Part shown: in pieces, positions 1-12,081 of the stretch
Layout of the letters: each line of letters starts with the position of its first letter
Position numbering within the stretch: position 1 is the first letter of the stretch
The notes under the pieces: model-generated
The model's database searches: none
The model's input: the letters and a program-made list of their open reading frames with translations, nothing else
What the model was told of the DNA's origin: nothing
Assembly: GCA_034770075.1 (NCBI GenBank)
Contig: JAVJAP010000035.1
Coordinates: 186,001 to 250,000 of the forward strand
Reading direction: 5' to 3'
From: Aralia elata
Taxonomy: Eukaryota > Streptophyta > Magnoliopsida > Apiales > Araliaceae
DNA: 64,000 nt
Program-made: the position numbers and the translations under genes

Positions 1-962
1 ACATGTACAAGAATACACGATCAACAAGTAATAGAATAATAAGTAAGTTGTCGATCCCACGAGGAATTATCTCTAACATTTTCCAAGTACTAACTGTATA
101 TCCTCTCAACTTTATTTAAACAATTTGATTTAAGCAATTAAAACTAAGATTACAATTAAACTAATTAACATAAATAAATAACATAAATAAAAAGATAAAG
201 AGCTAAGAACATAATATCCTCACACAAGCATTTTGTCAAACACTTAGCGTGCAATACTTCATTTAAATCTCATAACTCTCTAATTGATCATAATGGTCAC
301 GATGAATTGTCAACCGAGAATTCGATAGTATTCATATATCTCTTCCGATGACCATATAAACATATCCTTTCTAAATCCACCACAAAAGGAATAGAATCAA
401 AAAGGAACATCCTAGCTAAATAACCAACCATATGCCTATGTGAATTAACATTAGACAAAGAATTCAAGCTTAGGTTCTCAATTTAGTTACACATGGCATA
501 TAAGTATATTTTTATCCTACACACACATTATGTATTCCATCTCATGTAGAACAAGCATAATCACATGTCAATATTTTATGGTCTGAATCCACAATTCATT
601 TTTCAATTTCATATAGATTACCAAGCTAATTACCAATTCCTTAACAATTAAACATTAAGCATAAATATAATGAACCAATTCATATGGTGCCAATGAAAAG
701 GAGAAGAAAATCAATTCAAATTAGGCATTGGGTTCAATTACATTCTTAGATCAAAAACGTAATACATAGAGGAAAATAAAGATTAAGGATGGCCTCCCTT
801 TGTTGTTGGTTGAAGATCCTCCATTATTGTTATTGAAGCTCCCACCATTGTTGCATCTTGAAGAGCCATGGCCTCCCTCTTTGTGCTCAGCCACCTCCTC
901 TCTCTCCCTCTAGGTTTGTTAGCAAATGAATGAGATGATGAATGGGTCATTAGGTTAGGCAT

Positions 963-1115
963 TTAATAGCTGAAACCTGCCAAAATTCGCGACCCGACGC
1001 TGCGACACCCAAATTTGGCCTGAAATGGGCGCTGCGGCGCCAACAAGTATGAACCTACTTTATATAGGGCGCTGCGACACCCAAAATAACTAGAAATGGG
1101 CGCTGCGGTGCCGGG
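963..1115. repeat. GC-rich inverted-repeat cluster
   Basis: Four GC-rich words occur in about 150 bp of otherwise AT-rich DNA. The clearest is GGCGCTGCGGCGCC at 1028-1041, a 5-bp stem GGCGC/GCGCC with a 4-nt loop. Related words GACGCTGCGACACC, GGCGCTGCGACACC and GGCGCTGCGGTGCC are decayed versions. They are separated by spacers of about 20-45 nt. The same type of cluster occurs in unrelated elements in this window. Confidence 0.6.
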
Positions 1116-1150
1116 CCATTTTTTGGAATTTTCTTCTTCGACGTCCGTTG

Positions 1151-1233
1151 GTAAAATGGTCATAACTCTCTCATCCGAACTCCGCTTGGGGCGATTGAAG
1201 ATGATCTGGAAATTTAAGAAGAAGATCTACAAG
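1151..1233 (+). other. Conserved block shared with Tekay LTR
   Basis: This stretch starts GTAAAATGGTCATAACT and ends near GATCTACAAG. By eye it aligns almost without gaps at roughly 80% to 35336-35418 and 44609-44691 in the plus-strand Tekay LTRs, although the surrounding sequences do not align. In both contexts it lies just downstream of a GC-rich hairpin cluster. Its function is unknown. Confidence 0.6.
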
Positions 1234-1548
1234 TTTTATTCTTTGAACATTGAGAGATAATGGCCGGATCAAGGTCGAAATTGGGCGTCAAGCGACTGCT
1301 ATGTAAATGGCAAGCTGAAAATGGCAACATGGTAACACCAAACATCGATCTAAGTAGCTCCCAATCCAATTCCTACAAAACAAAGCAAAAACACATATAA
1401 ATAATACAAAAACACATAAAAGCAATACAAAACCACATTATACAATAATAACAACCAAAACACATAAAAAGGAATATAAATTACCCAAGAACACACAATT
1501 TCATTAAGCCCAAAGTACCCAATTCGTAGGTATAAAACTCACTCATCA

Positions 1549-1700
1549 TTTATACAAATCCCTGTAGTAAATCAAATCCTCCATTCTTGGCTTTCAAATT
1601 GAATAGTTTGAGGCCTTTAGTTTAATCATGCAACTTGCGGTCTAATCCTCCATTTAATTAGCACAAGAAATTAAAAAAACAACCAAGCTCTTGATGCCAC
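1549..1700 (-). other. Internal retroelement sequence with primer-binding site
   Basis: GCTCTTGATGCCA at 1687-1699 reads TGGCATCAAGAGC on the minus strand, a near match to the initiator Met-tRNA primer-binding site (TGGTATCAGAGC in other elements here). It abuts TGTTGAG at 1701, which would be the inner end of a minus-strand 5' LTR. Nothing else is recognisable in this stretch. Confidence 0.45.
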
Positions 1701-3386
1701 TGTTGAGAAAAGTTAACCTAAAATAATCTCAATCATAGGAATTACTTTGTCCTCTTTGTACATTTATGATGCAAAACGGAAGCGACCAAACAATACTAGA
1801 TAACGCTTTAGTAGACGAACCTATAATCCACTAGGTAAACAACACTAGAATCCACTAAGGGTCGTTGAATTTACAAGGAAAATAACTGGAATCCACCACA
1901 AAAAAAGGAAAAACCCAAAGATATATATTTTTTATTAATCAAAAGCTAACTTACAATGTCATAATGATGACCTTCTTATAAAAAGGGCTAATTATAACTT
2001 AAGAGGAAAGTCAAATGAAAAATTAAAAACATAATTCTAAATCCCTAAGATCATGCATGAAATCTACCTAATTTATACTAAAATAAAATCCCTTATTAGA
2101 GGCCTAAAATCAAGCCTAATTGAAGATAAAAATCCTAACAACTAAAAATATGAAAATTACATAATACGTTTATTAAATATAATAGAACAAAGAATCTTCT
2201 TTCATCATTTCTCTCCCACTTGAAAAAAACTGAGTTTATAAGTTGATGTTGAATTCTTCCTTCCTAACTATAGAGATATTTAGAATATGTTTGTCGATTT
2301 AGTTTCCTTTGAAAATACCTGTCCTTGAATTCAGCAATCAACAATCTTTTTGTATCCATCTTCAATCGGTTGACATGATTTAACATATACTGCTTATAAT
2401 ATACACTAAAAACTTCTACTCCAATAAAATCAATTTGTGGACTATTATCTTGGTTACAAACTATATCATCCAATTTTGAAGATACTAAATTACTTTGACT
2501 AGACAAATATTTTACAACATTAGTCTCTTCAAAAGTGAAGGGATTAGATTTAATTTAATAGTTTTGATGATAACAAAAATTATAAAACGAAAAAAGAAAA
2601 AGAAAAATATAAAATAATGCATTTAGATTAACTTAGGATAAAATCCTCTCCATAGGATGCATTTTGCATTGCATTAATATATATTAGTTTTAATTAAGTA
2701 TTTTCATATGAGTTGCTATATAATTTAAATTATAATTAATATATAAATATTTTTCATTAAACTATTTTTAACTATTTCAAAATTCGAAAAGTGAAATTAT
2801 TTTTACCAAAAATTATTTTCTCAATAAATCCAAAAGGGACTTAATTTTCAAAATCCAAATTCTCACTTCAAATAAATATTTGGCAAAAAGGGCATTATTA
2901 ATTCCAACATGTGCTTAAATGCATTATATATAAAAGTTGGCAAAAAGTCCTCTCTTCCTCTCCTTTTACCCGAGATCTACATCGGTAAAGTGAAAAACTA
3001 AATTCCATGTGCATGAAGTGTTATGCTATGCACACTTTCCAATATCATACATTGCATTCTACATGGCATAAAACTTTAGCAACTGAGAAAGGACAAAAAC
3101 AAAGATTTAAATCTCTCTCTCCCCTTGATGTTGCCCGCAGAAATAAGGAAAATAAAACAAAAAGTTAACTATTTTTTCAAAGACTTGTTTGGAGCCATTA
3201 GATCAAAATTCTTTTGAACTCATCTTGGCCCTCCATTTAAAACAATTTTACCTGTAAATACTGTTATTTCCCAAAGGCATTTGGAGATCTAGAGGGGGGG
3301 AGGGTTGAATAGATCCTTTTAAAACACGTTCCTTTTGACAAAGTATTACCAACTTATAAATTAAGCAGATTAATTTAAATATACAC
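1701..3386 (-). mobile_element. Probable LTR fragment of another retroelement
   Basis: It starts with TGTTGAG directly beside the primer-binding-like site, as expected for a minus-strand 5' LTR. The outer end could not be fixed. Around 3286-3330 there is the phrase GATCTAGAGGGGGGG followed by a tract reminiscent of long-LTR copia elements (SIRE/Maximus type); this is recalled family resemblance, not a match I could test. An 80-codon minus-strand frame at 2264-2506 has no recognisable domain and may be chance. The remainder is AT-rich. Confidence 0.35.
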
Positions 3387-5415
3387 TGTGACACCCCCAA
3401 ATCCGGGTACTTCATTCCCACAGAATTTGGTGTTCACTATCCAAATCAATCATATCACATCTAACTACCCATAAAAAATAAGAATGAAAACTCTTAACTG
3501 AAATAGAAATCTCCCATTAAAGGGTTACAACATCTTAATAACATCAATCTCAGGTCATCTAACCTTGAATAAAACATCAATGCAGAAAACATAACATAGA
3601 TAACATAAGTTTTTTACATAACATCTTTCAAATAAAATAAACAAGCCTTCATCACTTGTTCGCCTTGCTTTTTTCCTTACTAGTAGATGGTTCGTCAACT
3701 CTTTCAACCTTAGCTGCAATGTTATCATGCAAGAATGAGCAACGATTGCCCAGTAAGTATAACAATAATAATAATAATATCATGCGAATAACTAATGGAT
3801 ATCGAATAACCGAAAGCTCAACTTTTGAATCAAGATTAGAAAATGAGAATCAAAAGAACATCTGAGGGTCACAAGACCACGAACAATGTCCTAGGTTATT
3901 AAGTATTTCTACTTTAAACCTTTAACAGTCGTAAAACTATATGGACCTTACTCCTCGTACTTAGGGGGATCATCCCTTTGTACCATGTATGTGCACAACA
4001 TCTAAACGCTAACGAGTAAAATAATCCCCTATAAAAGGGTTGTTCATCTCAGTTTGATATCAAAGTCCGTACCAAAGAAAGTTTGGTTTGGATTTACTTC
4101 AATAACGTTTTTAGAATTTAGAACGCTCATCAACTATGGACTAGTTGAATCAATAAGGGTTCTCTAATCAATCAAGGCTCAATAATAAAATGTAAATGGT
4201 ATTCAAGAACCAAGGACTGAATCTCAAAAATAAACAATTGAATAAACTCTGTATAACTGCGGTATTACTTAAAAGGAATTAGAATATCTCATTTGAATTC
4301 ATGAACTTAAATGAATTAAGGTAAAGGACTTGCTCAATATAGAGTTAGAGTTAAGGAACATGCATTCAACGTAATAAGAAGATTAAATATAGGAAACTTG
4401 CGTAAAAGAGAAGTAGGGTTTAAGAACTTACCCAAATAAAATAATAGAGTTAAGAAAACTTGCTTTGTGCGTCTGTTACAACTAGTATTATCTATTTGCT
4501 CTTTAAGTAACCTATACATTCAAGTCACATTAAACAATTAACACTCAAAGTTCAACTAACCACTTCCTTTATTAAATAGTTAATCACTTCAGAATGCATA
4601 ACTTAGACTTACGCTCTTAAACTATTGTTATTCTTTTATATAATTATGATGTTACTTTATATGTGTGTAATTATTTTATTTTAAAATCTGGAAAATTTTT
4701 ATTTTTCTAGGTTTTTGACCCGACCCGACCCGAACCGGTGCTGCGGCACTGGACCAACTCAGACAAACCGGGCTAGTGCTGCAGCGCCAGTTTTCCTCTT
4801 TATACCGGCGCTACGGTGCGGCTCTGCAGATTTAGTTTTCCAGGTTCGCGAAGAACACAAAAACAGGGCCAATAAACTCCTATTTCTTTGTTCATAACGC
4901 GAATTACCTATACCCAAACTATATAATCTTTACAGAGACATTACTAAACATATATGATAAAATTTTGACCAACAAAACATCACAAAACATTCAAATTTGA
5001 ACCCATCAATTCCATGTTCATGCTATTTTTCAAAGTTTCACCAAATATCATGAATTTACACATAATAGATTCATTATAACACCAAATTAATCCGTTTAAG
5101 TTTCGTTTTCTTAGTTTTTACATGTATAAACATAATCAATAATAAATTTACCGATTAATATGCAAATCAAGCATCAATTTTCATACATATAAACCATATT
5201 CAAATATATATTGTTCCTCTGTAAGTTTCAGAACTCCAATTAAAAGCATAATCTCATGAATTTGATTATTCTAAATCAAATACAAATCATATAAAATAGA
5301 TTATGCATATTAACAAGCATCTAACATCAAGTTCCTGACAATTAGCCATAAAAATTAGTTTATAGAGAACTAAATTTAACATTCATGGAGAAAACTCAAA
5401 GACGTAAATTAAAAA
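3387..5415 (-). mobile_element. Truncated Tekay-type gypsy LTR
   Basis: It begins TGTGACACCCCCAAATC exactly like the LTR at 13543 and follows that LTR for about 2 kb, with scattered substitutions. It stops after GTTCATGGAGAAAA, where the 13543 copy continues for another 0.7 kb. The break fuses it to the 3' tip of a copia element. It contains the conserved LTR stem-loop at 3736-3752 and a decayed GC-rich cluster near 4735-4825. No partner LTR or internal region adjoins it. Confidence 0.8.
3652..3783 (-). CDS. Short conserved frame inside Tekay LTR
   Basis: A 43-codon frame that begins with a leucine-rich stretch, then reads CSFLHDNIAAKVE, and ends in a lysine-rich tail at a TGA. The same frame, with the same stop position, is kept in LTRs at 13808-14017 and 22440-22670. 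A diverged version lies in the plus-strand Tekay LTR (near 36615-36730) and in the solo LTR at 58030. Whether it is translated is unknown. The nucleotide sequence also forms a stem-loop here, so RNA-level conservation is an alternative explanation. No known domain was recognised. Confidence 0.3.
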   Translation of the reverse strand: MILLLLLLYLLGNRCSFLHDNIAAKVERVDEPSTSKEKSKANK

Positions 5416-5489
5416 CAGCAGTTTGATCGTCACTTAGAGAAGATGGGTATTAGATACCATGGCGATTGACTTTAGTGCAAGTGGGAGAT
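5415..5489 (+). pseudogene. 3' tip of copia pol with polypurine tract
   Basis: This piece encodes the last codons of a copia RNase H (QFDRHLEKMGIRYHGD, then a stop). It is followed by the polypurine tract GTGGGAGAT just before the LTR. The same text occurs at 56052-56127 in the plus-strand copia element. Everything upstream has been lost at the junction with the Tekay LTR fragment. Confidence 0.8.
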
Positions 5490-7309
5490 TACAAGTAGTA
5501 TGCACACAAGCCAATCATATTTGATATGATGTAGCATATACTTTGTAATATTATTCATTTATTAATAAAAGAATTGATTTTCTTAAAAGGCATTTTATAT
5601 TATCAACATAGTGTTGTTATATTAAATGTGATAAACCCATAATTTTGAGCAATACTTTTAGAATCATGATGGTGATCATACTAATGAGATCTAAATTCTA
5701 GATAGCTCACAAACTAAAATCGTTCCTAATCGTTGGATTACTAAAAAGGGGATTAGTGAATCCGGATAGATTAGTACATACGTTGCTTGCTCTTAAGAAG
5801 AGGATGATTGATCTCATAATCATTTGTGTGGAGACACTAAAGCAAGTATGTAGGTGCTTATTGGAGAATAAGTTCATTGAACGTGACTCGCTAAGGAATA
5901 CCTAATGGAGTTTTACTCGCCTGTCAATAGGAATTCCTATAGTGATAGTAGTACAAGTGATCCTTGGACTTGAGATCATCATAGTATCTTGTGTATGATG
6001 AGTTATACTTTGAAATGTCCCTTAAGACCTTTGGGGTATATCAAAGGGTATGATTGGGTATAATAAGTTGTGCATGGAGATAGGTGAATGATCAACAAAG
6101 AATCTACCACGTCTAGTAAAAAATGTGAATGTCCTATGTGATTCGATAAATGACAACTCAGTAGTCCTTGGCCAAGGTAGAATGAAATTAGAAAGGAGTT
6201 TCTAATTGTATTATTTAGAGTTGTGCATTTGAGAATCGAAATACATATAATTAAATACAATAAGACTTGACAGTAAATCCATGTCTTATATTTAATTGGG
6301 ACATTATATGGTAGAAAGATTGTATTATATGGTAACTATTCACTGAAAGGTTCTTTTGTGATTAATGTTGAAATCTATATTATCTGGAAAGTCGTTGATC
6401 GCTAAGTAGGCTTACCTTTATTGTAGAATAAATATTATTTATTTAAATGAATTAAATAGTTTGATTTATTTATTTAAATAAGATTAGAATTGTTCTAATT
6501 GATTTATTCACAACCGGTTTAATATGGAGAACCTAAAGGGTCACACCGCAAAAGAAAAATATTTATTTAAGAAGTAAATGGCATAATTTTAATAATAAAT
6601 TAAGTATATTTAATTTAGTCTATGGAGATAAAATAAATTAAATAGCTTAATATTTATTATTTAATATTTTAGAAATATTAAATATAAATTAATAAGAGGA
6701 ATCTTATTATTATTATTACTATTACTATTATTTAATTCCTAATAGGGATTGAGAATTAATTAATAGAAGTACTCTCTCATTAATTCCTAATTGGATTAGG
6801 AGCATAATTAATTAAAGGAGTTTAATTATAATAGAAACCCTAATCCTAAATAGTTTAGGGAAGAGTTATTCCTACATCTATAAATAAGAAGAGTCTTATC
6901 ATAGATTTGGGTTACACACTCTTGCATTAGATTGTGGAGAGTACTTGCAATTTCTGTAGAGATAGAAACTAGGGTTTTGCCAACACTCATCTTCTTGAAT
7001 AACTATTCTTCCTTGGTGGATCACCTCTAGAGGCCAAACACTTGGGTGGCTAATGTTGATCAAACAAAGGAATTTAGTCGGTGGAATTCAAGGAGAACGC
7101 GAAGGAATTAGAGGTGAACTTGTATCTGAGGAAGCACGGTTCTATGAGGGTATAATTTCTTAATCTCTATCTCTTTCGTTAATTGATAATTAAACACAAG
7201 GAAAGATCATGGTGATGGTTTGTATGAAAAATTTTAAAATCGATTTTATCACGCTTCCGCCCTATTTATGTAATTTGATTGCATGCTTGCGTTATATACA
7301 AACCTAACA
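5490..7309 (+). mobile_element. Copia 3' LTR of a truncated element
   Basis: The LTR runs from TACAAGTAGTATGCACAC (TGAAAG in the other copies, so the terminal TG is mutated) to AACCTAACA, about 1.82 kb. It matches the LTR at 31020-32809 along its whole length, including a ~300-bp U3 segment missing from the minus-strand copia LTR units. No primer-binding site follows, so it is a 3' or isolated LTR. The sequence after 7309 is unrelated. Confidence 0.85.
6835..6887 (+). promoter_or_regulatory. Copia LTR core promoter with telo-box
   Basis: A TATA element CTATAAATAA lies at 6878-6887. A perfect telo-box AAACCCTAA lies 43 bp upstream at 6835-6843. The same pair with 42-bp spacing is present in the LTR at 31020. 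A reversed telo-box-like CTAGGGTTTT follows about 80 bp downstream of the TATA element. Confidence 0.6.
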
Positions 7310-8064
7310 TCATTTCCCAAATTCACCTAGAATATTCCACTAATTGTTGCCCAGACAATTAATCAATAAGCATAGAATAGGATAGACAACTCGAATTGAA
7401 TAAATAACTTGAATCAAAGTAGATAATTAATCCATAAGCATAACTGGTTCAATTGTAGCCTTAATTAAAGGTTTAGTTCATGCTGAAAATAAAAACTAGA
7501 ATTCCAAAATAAGTCATCATAATTAATTATAAATCAGAGATAAAATATTAAAAGAAAACTCAATGAAATCTCTAATCTTCAATCCGCCAATCTGAATTCT
7601 TCACAATGCTTATCCTGATCTCCAATCTCCTTGATCAGCTCTGAAAATTCAATCTCGGTGTTGGTATTGCCAATGCGTTATATCCCTTGTCCATGCCTTC
7701 ATATGTCTCTTATATCTCCTCATCAGATTAGTCAAAAGAATCCTTGTTAGCATCAAACTCCTAAATAACTGATCCTGCTAAACATCAACTTCTTTTTCCT
7801 CCAGCCGCATCCTCGCCTCGGTGAGAAGTTTCTTCACAAAGTCCTCGCCCCGACAAAGTCTCGTCCCGGCGAGAAAACAAGTTGTAGAAGCTCGCTCCGG
7901 CGAGAATGCTCTGCACCACATTCTTTGTTCTTTATCCAATCTGCAACCAGCCTAAACCTATAAAAGCAACACAAAAACAAATAAAAAGATACTAGAAACA
8001 CCTAAAGATTGTAAAGAATTAAGCCAAAGATGTATCTAACTCATAGGTTAAAACCCACTCATCA
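7310..8064 (-). mobile_element. Unidentified retroelement or LTR fragment
   Basis: No coding sequence is visible. The right end CCCACTCATCA at 8064 parallels the end at 1548, so this may be a piece of the same broad class of LTR. The inside includes three GC-rich words between 7803 and 7915, for example TCTCGTCCCGGCGAGA, with CTCG/CGAG stems. It separates a plus-strand copia LTR from the broken RNase H of the minus-strand copia element. The left boundary is uncertain. Confidence 0.35.
7803..7915. repeat. GC-rich inverted-repeat cluster
   Basis: Three words with the shared core CGGCGAGAA or its variants occur in about 110 bp (CCTCGGTGAGAAG, TCCCGGCGAGAA, CTCCGGCGAGAA). Each is able to pair CTCG with CGAG. 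Their layout resembles the clusters in the other element families, but their core sequence is different. Confidence 0.5.
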
Positions 8065-11000
8065 CAGCTATGTACTCTGCGTCTGTCACTAAATCAACAA
8101 CTGTTTGCTGTTTGAAACTTTTTCAACTTACTGCGCCACCGTTTAAAGTAAATACATACTCTGAAACGGATTTACTTTCATCTTGGTCCGTTTTAAAACT
8201 TGAGTTTGTATAGCCCTTTAGTTTCAATTCAGACCCACTGTAGACAAGAAATACATATTTAGTTCTTCTTAAGTACTTTAGGATATTTTTCACTGCCTTC
8301 CAGTACTCTTCTCCTGGATTTGACTAATATCTGCTTATTCACTAAGTGCATGAGCGACATCCGATCTAGTACATTTCATACCGTACATGATAGATCCTAT
8401 TGCTGAAGCATAAGGAATCTTACTCATACGGTCTCTCTCCTCAGGTGTCTTTGGGGTCTGTTTCTTAGAGAGATGTATTCCATGGCTCATCGGCATGAGA
8501 CCTCTCTTGGAATCTTCCATGCTAAACTTCTTTAGTATCGAGTCAATGTACTTTTCTTGGGTCAAGCCAAACATCCTTTTAGATCTATCTCTATAGATCT
8601 TTATCCCCAAAATATAGGATGTCTCACCCAAGTCCTTTATGGAGAAATGTTTAGATAACCAAATTTTGAACGACTGTAGTATAGGAACATCATTCCCTAT
8701 CAGTAATATATCATCAATATATAATACAAGGAATGAAACAGTGCTTCCACTAACCTTCTTGTACACACAAGGTTCATCCTTATTTTTGGTAAAATCATAC
8801 TTTTTGATAATCTCATCAAAATGGATGTTCCATCTTCGAGAAGCTTATTTCAATCCATAAATGGATCGTTGTAGCTTACAGACTTGATTTGTTCCAACCG
8901 TTGAAACAAAACCCTCTGGATGTATCATATATACATTTTCCTCAAGTTATCCATTAAGGAAGGCCGTCTTTACGTCCATTTGCCAGATTTCGTAGTCATA
9001 ATAAGCTGCAATTACAAGCAAAATTCGAATAGACTTGAGCATAACTACTGGTGAGAAGGTTTCATCATAGTCAACTCCTTGTCTTTGTTTGAAACCTTTT
9101 ACAACTAGTCGGGCCTTATAGGTCTCTACCTCCGTCCGCTTTAGTCGTTCTCTTAAAGACCCATTTGCACCCAATAGGCTTAATGCCATCAGGTGGTGAA
9201 ACCAAAGTCTATACTTGGTTTTCATACATGGAGTCCATCTCGGATTTCATGGCTTCTAGCCATTTTTCTGAGTCTTTACTACTCATAGCCTCTTCATAAA
9301 TCAATGGATCATCATCATCTATGATGCGTACCTCATCATCATCCTCTATGATGAATCCATACCTATCGGTATCTTCGGTACTTTTCCAGATTTACGAATA
9401 GGTTGTGGTACAGTAGGTTCTTCCACTTGGTCAGGTACCTGACTTTGATCCATAGTATTTTGTGATTCTTGAACTTCTTCAAGATATATCTTACTCCCAC
9501 TGACCCCTTCAAGGATAAACTCATTTTCCAAGAAGGCAACATGTTTTGCAACAAACACCTTTTGATCAGTAGGATGATAGAAATAATACCCTACAGTTTT
9601 TTTAGGGTATCCTACAAATCTATACTTGTTGGATCTAGTCTTTAGCTTATCATGCTCAAACCTTTTGACATAAGCTGGACAACTCCAAGTCTTAACATAC
9701 TTAAGATTTTGGTTTCCTCCCTGTCCATAATATATATGGGGTCTTTTGGACGAATTTGGTAGGTACCTTGTTAAGTAGATATGCAGTCGTTTCTAGGGCA
9801 TAACCCCAGAAGGATACTGGAAGGTCGGTATAACTCATCATGGAACGAACCATGTCCAACAATGTTCGATTTCTCCTTTCAGATACACCATTTAACTGTG
9901 GCGTCCCTAGTGGAGTCCATTGTGAGATTATACCATTTTCTTTGAGACAACTTAGAAACTCATTGGTTAAGTATTCCCCTCCTCGATCTGATCGAAGAAT
10001 TTTAATACTCTTACTAGTTTTCTTCTCTACTTCACTTCTGAATTCTTTGAACTTTTCAAAAGATTCAGACTTGTATTTCATTAAATACACATATCCAAAT
10101 CTAGAATGATCATCAGTGAAAGTTATAAAATAAGAACCCTCCTCGTCCTTTTGTTGTCATAGGTGTACATACATCTGTGTATACCAACGCTAATAACTCT
10201 GTAACTCTTTCTCCTTTTTCACTAAAAGGAGATTTAGTCATCTTACCTATGATACAAGATTCACAAGTTAGATATGATTCAAAATCAGATAGCTCTAAAA
10301 GTCCGTCTTTATGCAACTTGGTTAATTTTTTTCATTGATATGGCCGAGTCTACAGTGCCATATAAAGGTATAATTAACATCATCTCTTTTTCTTTTCTTA
10401 GTTTGTTCAATTTGAAGTATATTTTCATGCAAGTCAAGTATGTAAAGTCCATTCAGTAAATTGCCAACACCATATAAAATATTTTTATTATAAATAGAAC
10501 AACTGTTGTTCTTTATTATAATATCAAAATCATCCATATCCAATACAGAAATTGAAATAATGTTTCTAATGAGTGTTGGAACATAATAACAATTATTGAA
10601 ATAATGTTCCTACAGTTAATGCAACAACCTTTGCTCCATTCCCCACTCGTAGGACGACTTCATCCTTATTTAACTTTCTACTTCTGCTTAGTCCCTACAT
10701 ATTGTTACATATGTGAGAACCACAACCGGTATCCAATACCCAAGTAGAATTTTGACTTTCAGAAAAATTAATTTTAATCATGAACAAACCTAGATCGGAA
10801 GTCGAAGCTTCTCCAAGTTTCTTCTGCTTTTGATCCGTAAGATAATCCTTGCAGTTCCTCTTCCAGTGACCTAGCTTATTGCAATGGTAGCAAATTCCTT
10901 TGCTATCTGGATTAGCTTTTTTATTATCCTTTCCTTTCGCCTTGCCCTTAGCCTTCTTCTTTTTCTTCTTTTCAAAAGATACCTTGGGCCTCTTCCTTTT

Positions 11001-11635
11001 CTTGGAAGAATCATCCACTAGTAAGACTTGATTCTTATTGGATGAGAAGTGACCTTCAGCAGTTTTCAGCATGTTAAGTAACTCAGGCAAGCTGACGTCC
11101 AACTTATTCATGTGAAAATTAATAACAAATTATGAGAAGGTGTCCAGGAGTGACTGCAAGATCAAATCTTGACTTAACTCCCCATCCATTACGAACCCTA
11201 GCAGTCCAAGTTGTTCAATCAGATTGATCATCTTTAAGACATGAGTCTCAACAATAGTGTCCTTGGTCATCCGAATCAGAAAAGCTCCTTAGATATTTGA
11301 TATCTAGCAGTCCTACTTTGCTCACCATACAACTTCTTGAGGTACAGCAATATAGTAGGAGCATCCATAGTTTCATGTTGACGCTGAAGCTCGTTACTCA
11401 TGGATGCGAGCATGATGCATTGAGCCAGGATTGCATCATCTTGCTACTTTCTGAAAGTAGCAATCTCTTTCTCAGAGGCTGTTTCTGCAATATTTGCAGG
11501 GACGGGCGAATTTAAGACATAAGAAATCTTTTCAACTGTGAGAACAATTCTTAGATTCCTTAACCAGTCCGTGTAATTCAGTCCGATCAGTTTGTTAGCA
11601 TCAACTATGCTACGCAGTGATAGTGAGTTTGACAT
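8065..11635 (-). pseudogene. Copia gag-pol polyprotein, decayed
   Basis: The protein starts MSNSLSLRSIVDANK at 11635, the same start as its relative at 49127. In order there are: gag with a clean zinc knuckle CYHCNKLGHWKRNC (near 10885-10850); aspartic protease VLDTGCGSH (near 10740); the integrase zinc region HCRLGHINE (near 10330); an integrase core with an intact RSDRGGEYL aspartate (near 9995); reverse transcriptase with YIDDILLIGND (near 8700); and the start of RNase H. The frame is broken at many points, including a stop after ATFRK (near 11433) and breaks near 10690, 10320, 10100, 9340, 8940 and 8335. It is truncated at 8065. It should not yield a working polyprotein. Confidence 0.85.
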
Positions 11636-11792
11636 TTTTAAATTTTGCATGTGAAATAGACAACATTTTAACATACATTCATTTTATTAATTACCAAAAT
11701 AAATTAGGTCTTTATTTTAAATTGGTATCTCCCACTATTTTTATCAAACTATATTACCCTCAATATATAGTTCGGCAAATCAAATGTATATA

Positions 11793-12081
11793 GCCTTGTG
11801 TGACACAACAAACGATATATAAATAAATAGGTAGATAACTATTATTAATTACATTACTATGTAACTTGTATTTTGTCTCTTAGATTATTTTGATCAAGTG
11901 TGACACATCCGAATCAAAATTATCCAAGTTAAGTCCAACCTAGCACTTCCATATATATGAAAAGAAAAATATCGTCCTTGTGTGACACAACAAAAAAGTA
12001 ATGTTCAATTCCTTAATAAGCATCAAATGTGATAAAGTAACATCTTAAATATTTAATATTTGCCTTGTGTGACACAACAAA
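11793..12081 (-). repeat. Four dispersed GTGTCACAC leader motifs
   Basis: On the minus strand TTTGTTGTGTCACACAAGG occurs at 11793-11812, 11976-11995 and 12062-12081, and a shorter form GATGTGTCACACTTGATC at 11892-11910. The core is an imperfect inverted repeat TTGTGT/ACACAA. The plus-strand relative has all four at equivalent places, each with CACCAC instead of CACAC. Function unknown. Confidence 0.65.

Larger units (their letters stand above)
1..1548 (-). mobile_element. Unidentified LTR-retroelement fragment
   Basis: No protein is recognisable. On the plus strand the segment ends in CACTCATCA at 1548, which read in reverse starts TGATGAGTG, a typical LTR start. A very similar end occurs at 8064. 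It contains a GC-rich hairpin cluster (963-1110) and a conserved block (1151-1233), both listed separately. The phrase TCGATCCCACGAGG at 50-63 is common in noncoding parts of plant retroelements. The left edge is cut by the window, so neither family nor full length can be given; the orientation is inferred from the end motif only. Confidence 0.4.

Noticed and set aside
2264..2506. 80-codon minus-strand open frame that reads like a normal peptide
   Set aside because: No domain, homologue or neighbouring coding context was recognisable; it lies in a probable LTR fragment and may be chance.
6835..6843. AAACCCTAA as a sign of an interstitial telomere
   Set aside because: It occurs singly at a fixed place in each copia LTR, so it is a telo-box and not a telomeric array.
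5415..8064. Idea that the plus-strand copia 3' end at 5415-7309 is the inverted 3' end of the minus-strand copia element at 8065
   Set aside because: The LTR at 5490 keeps a ~300-bp U3 segment that the minus-strand element's own LTR units lack, so the two belong to different copies.
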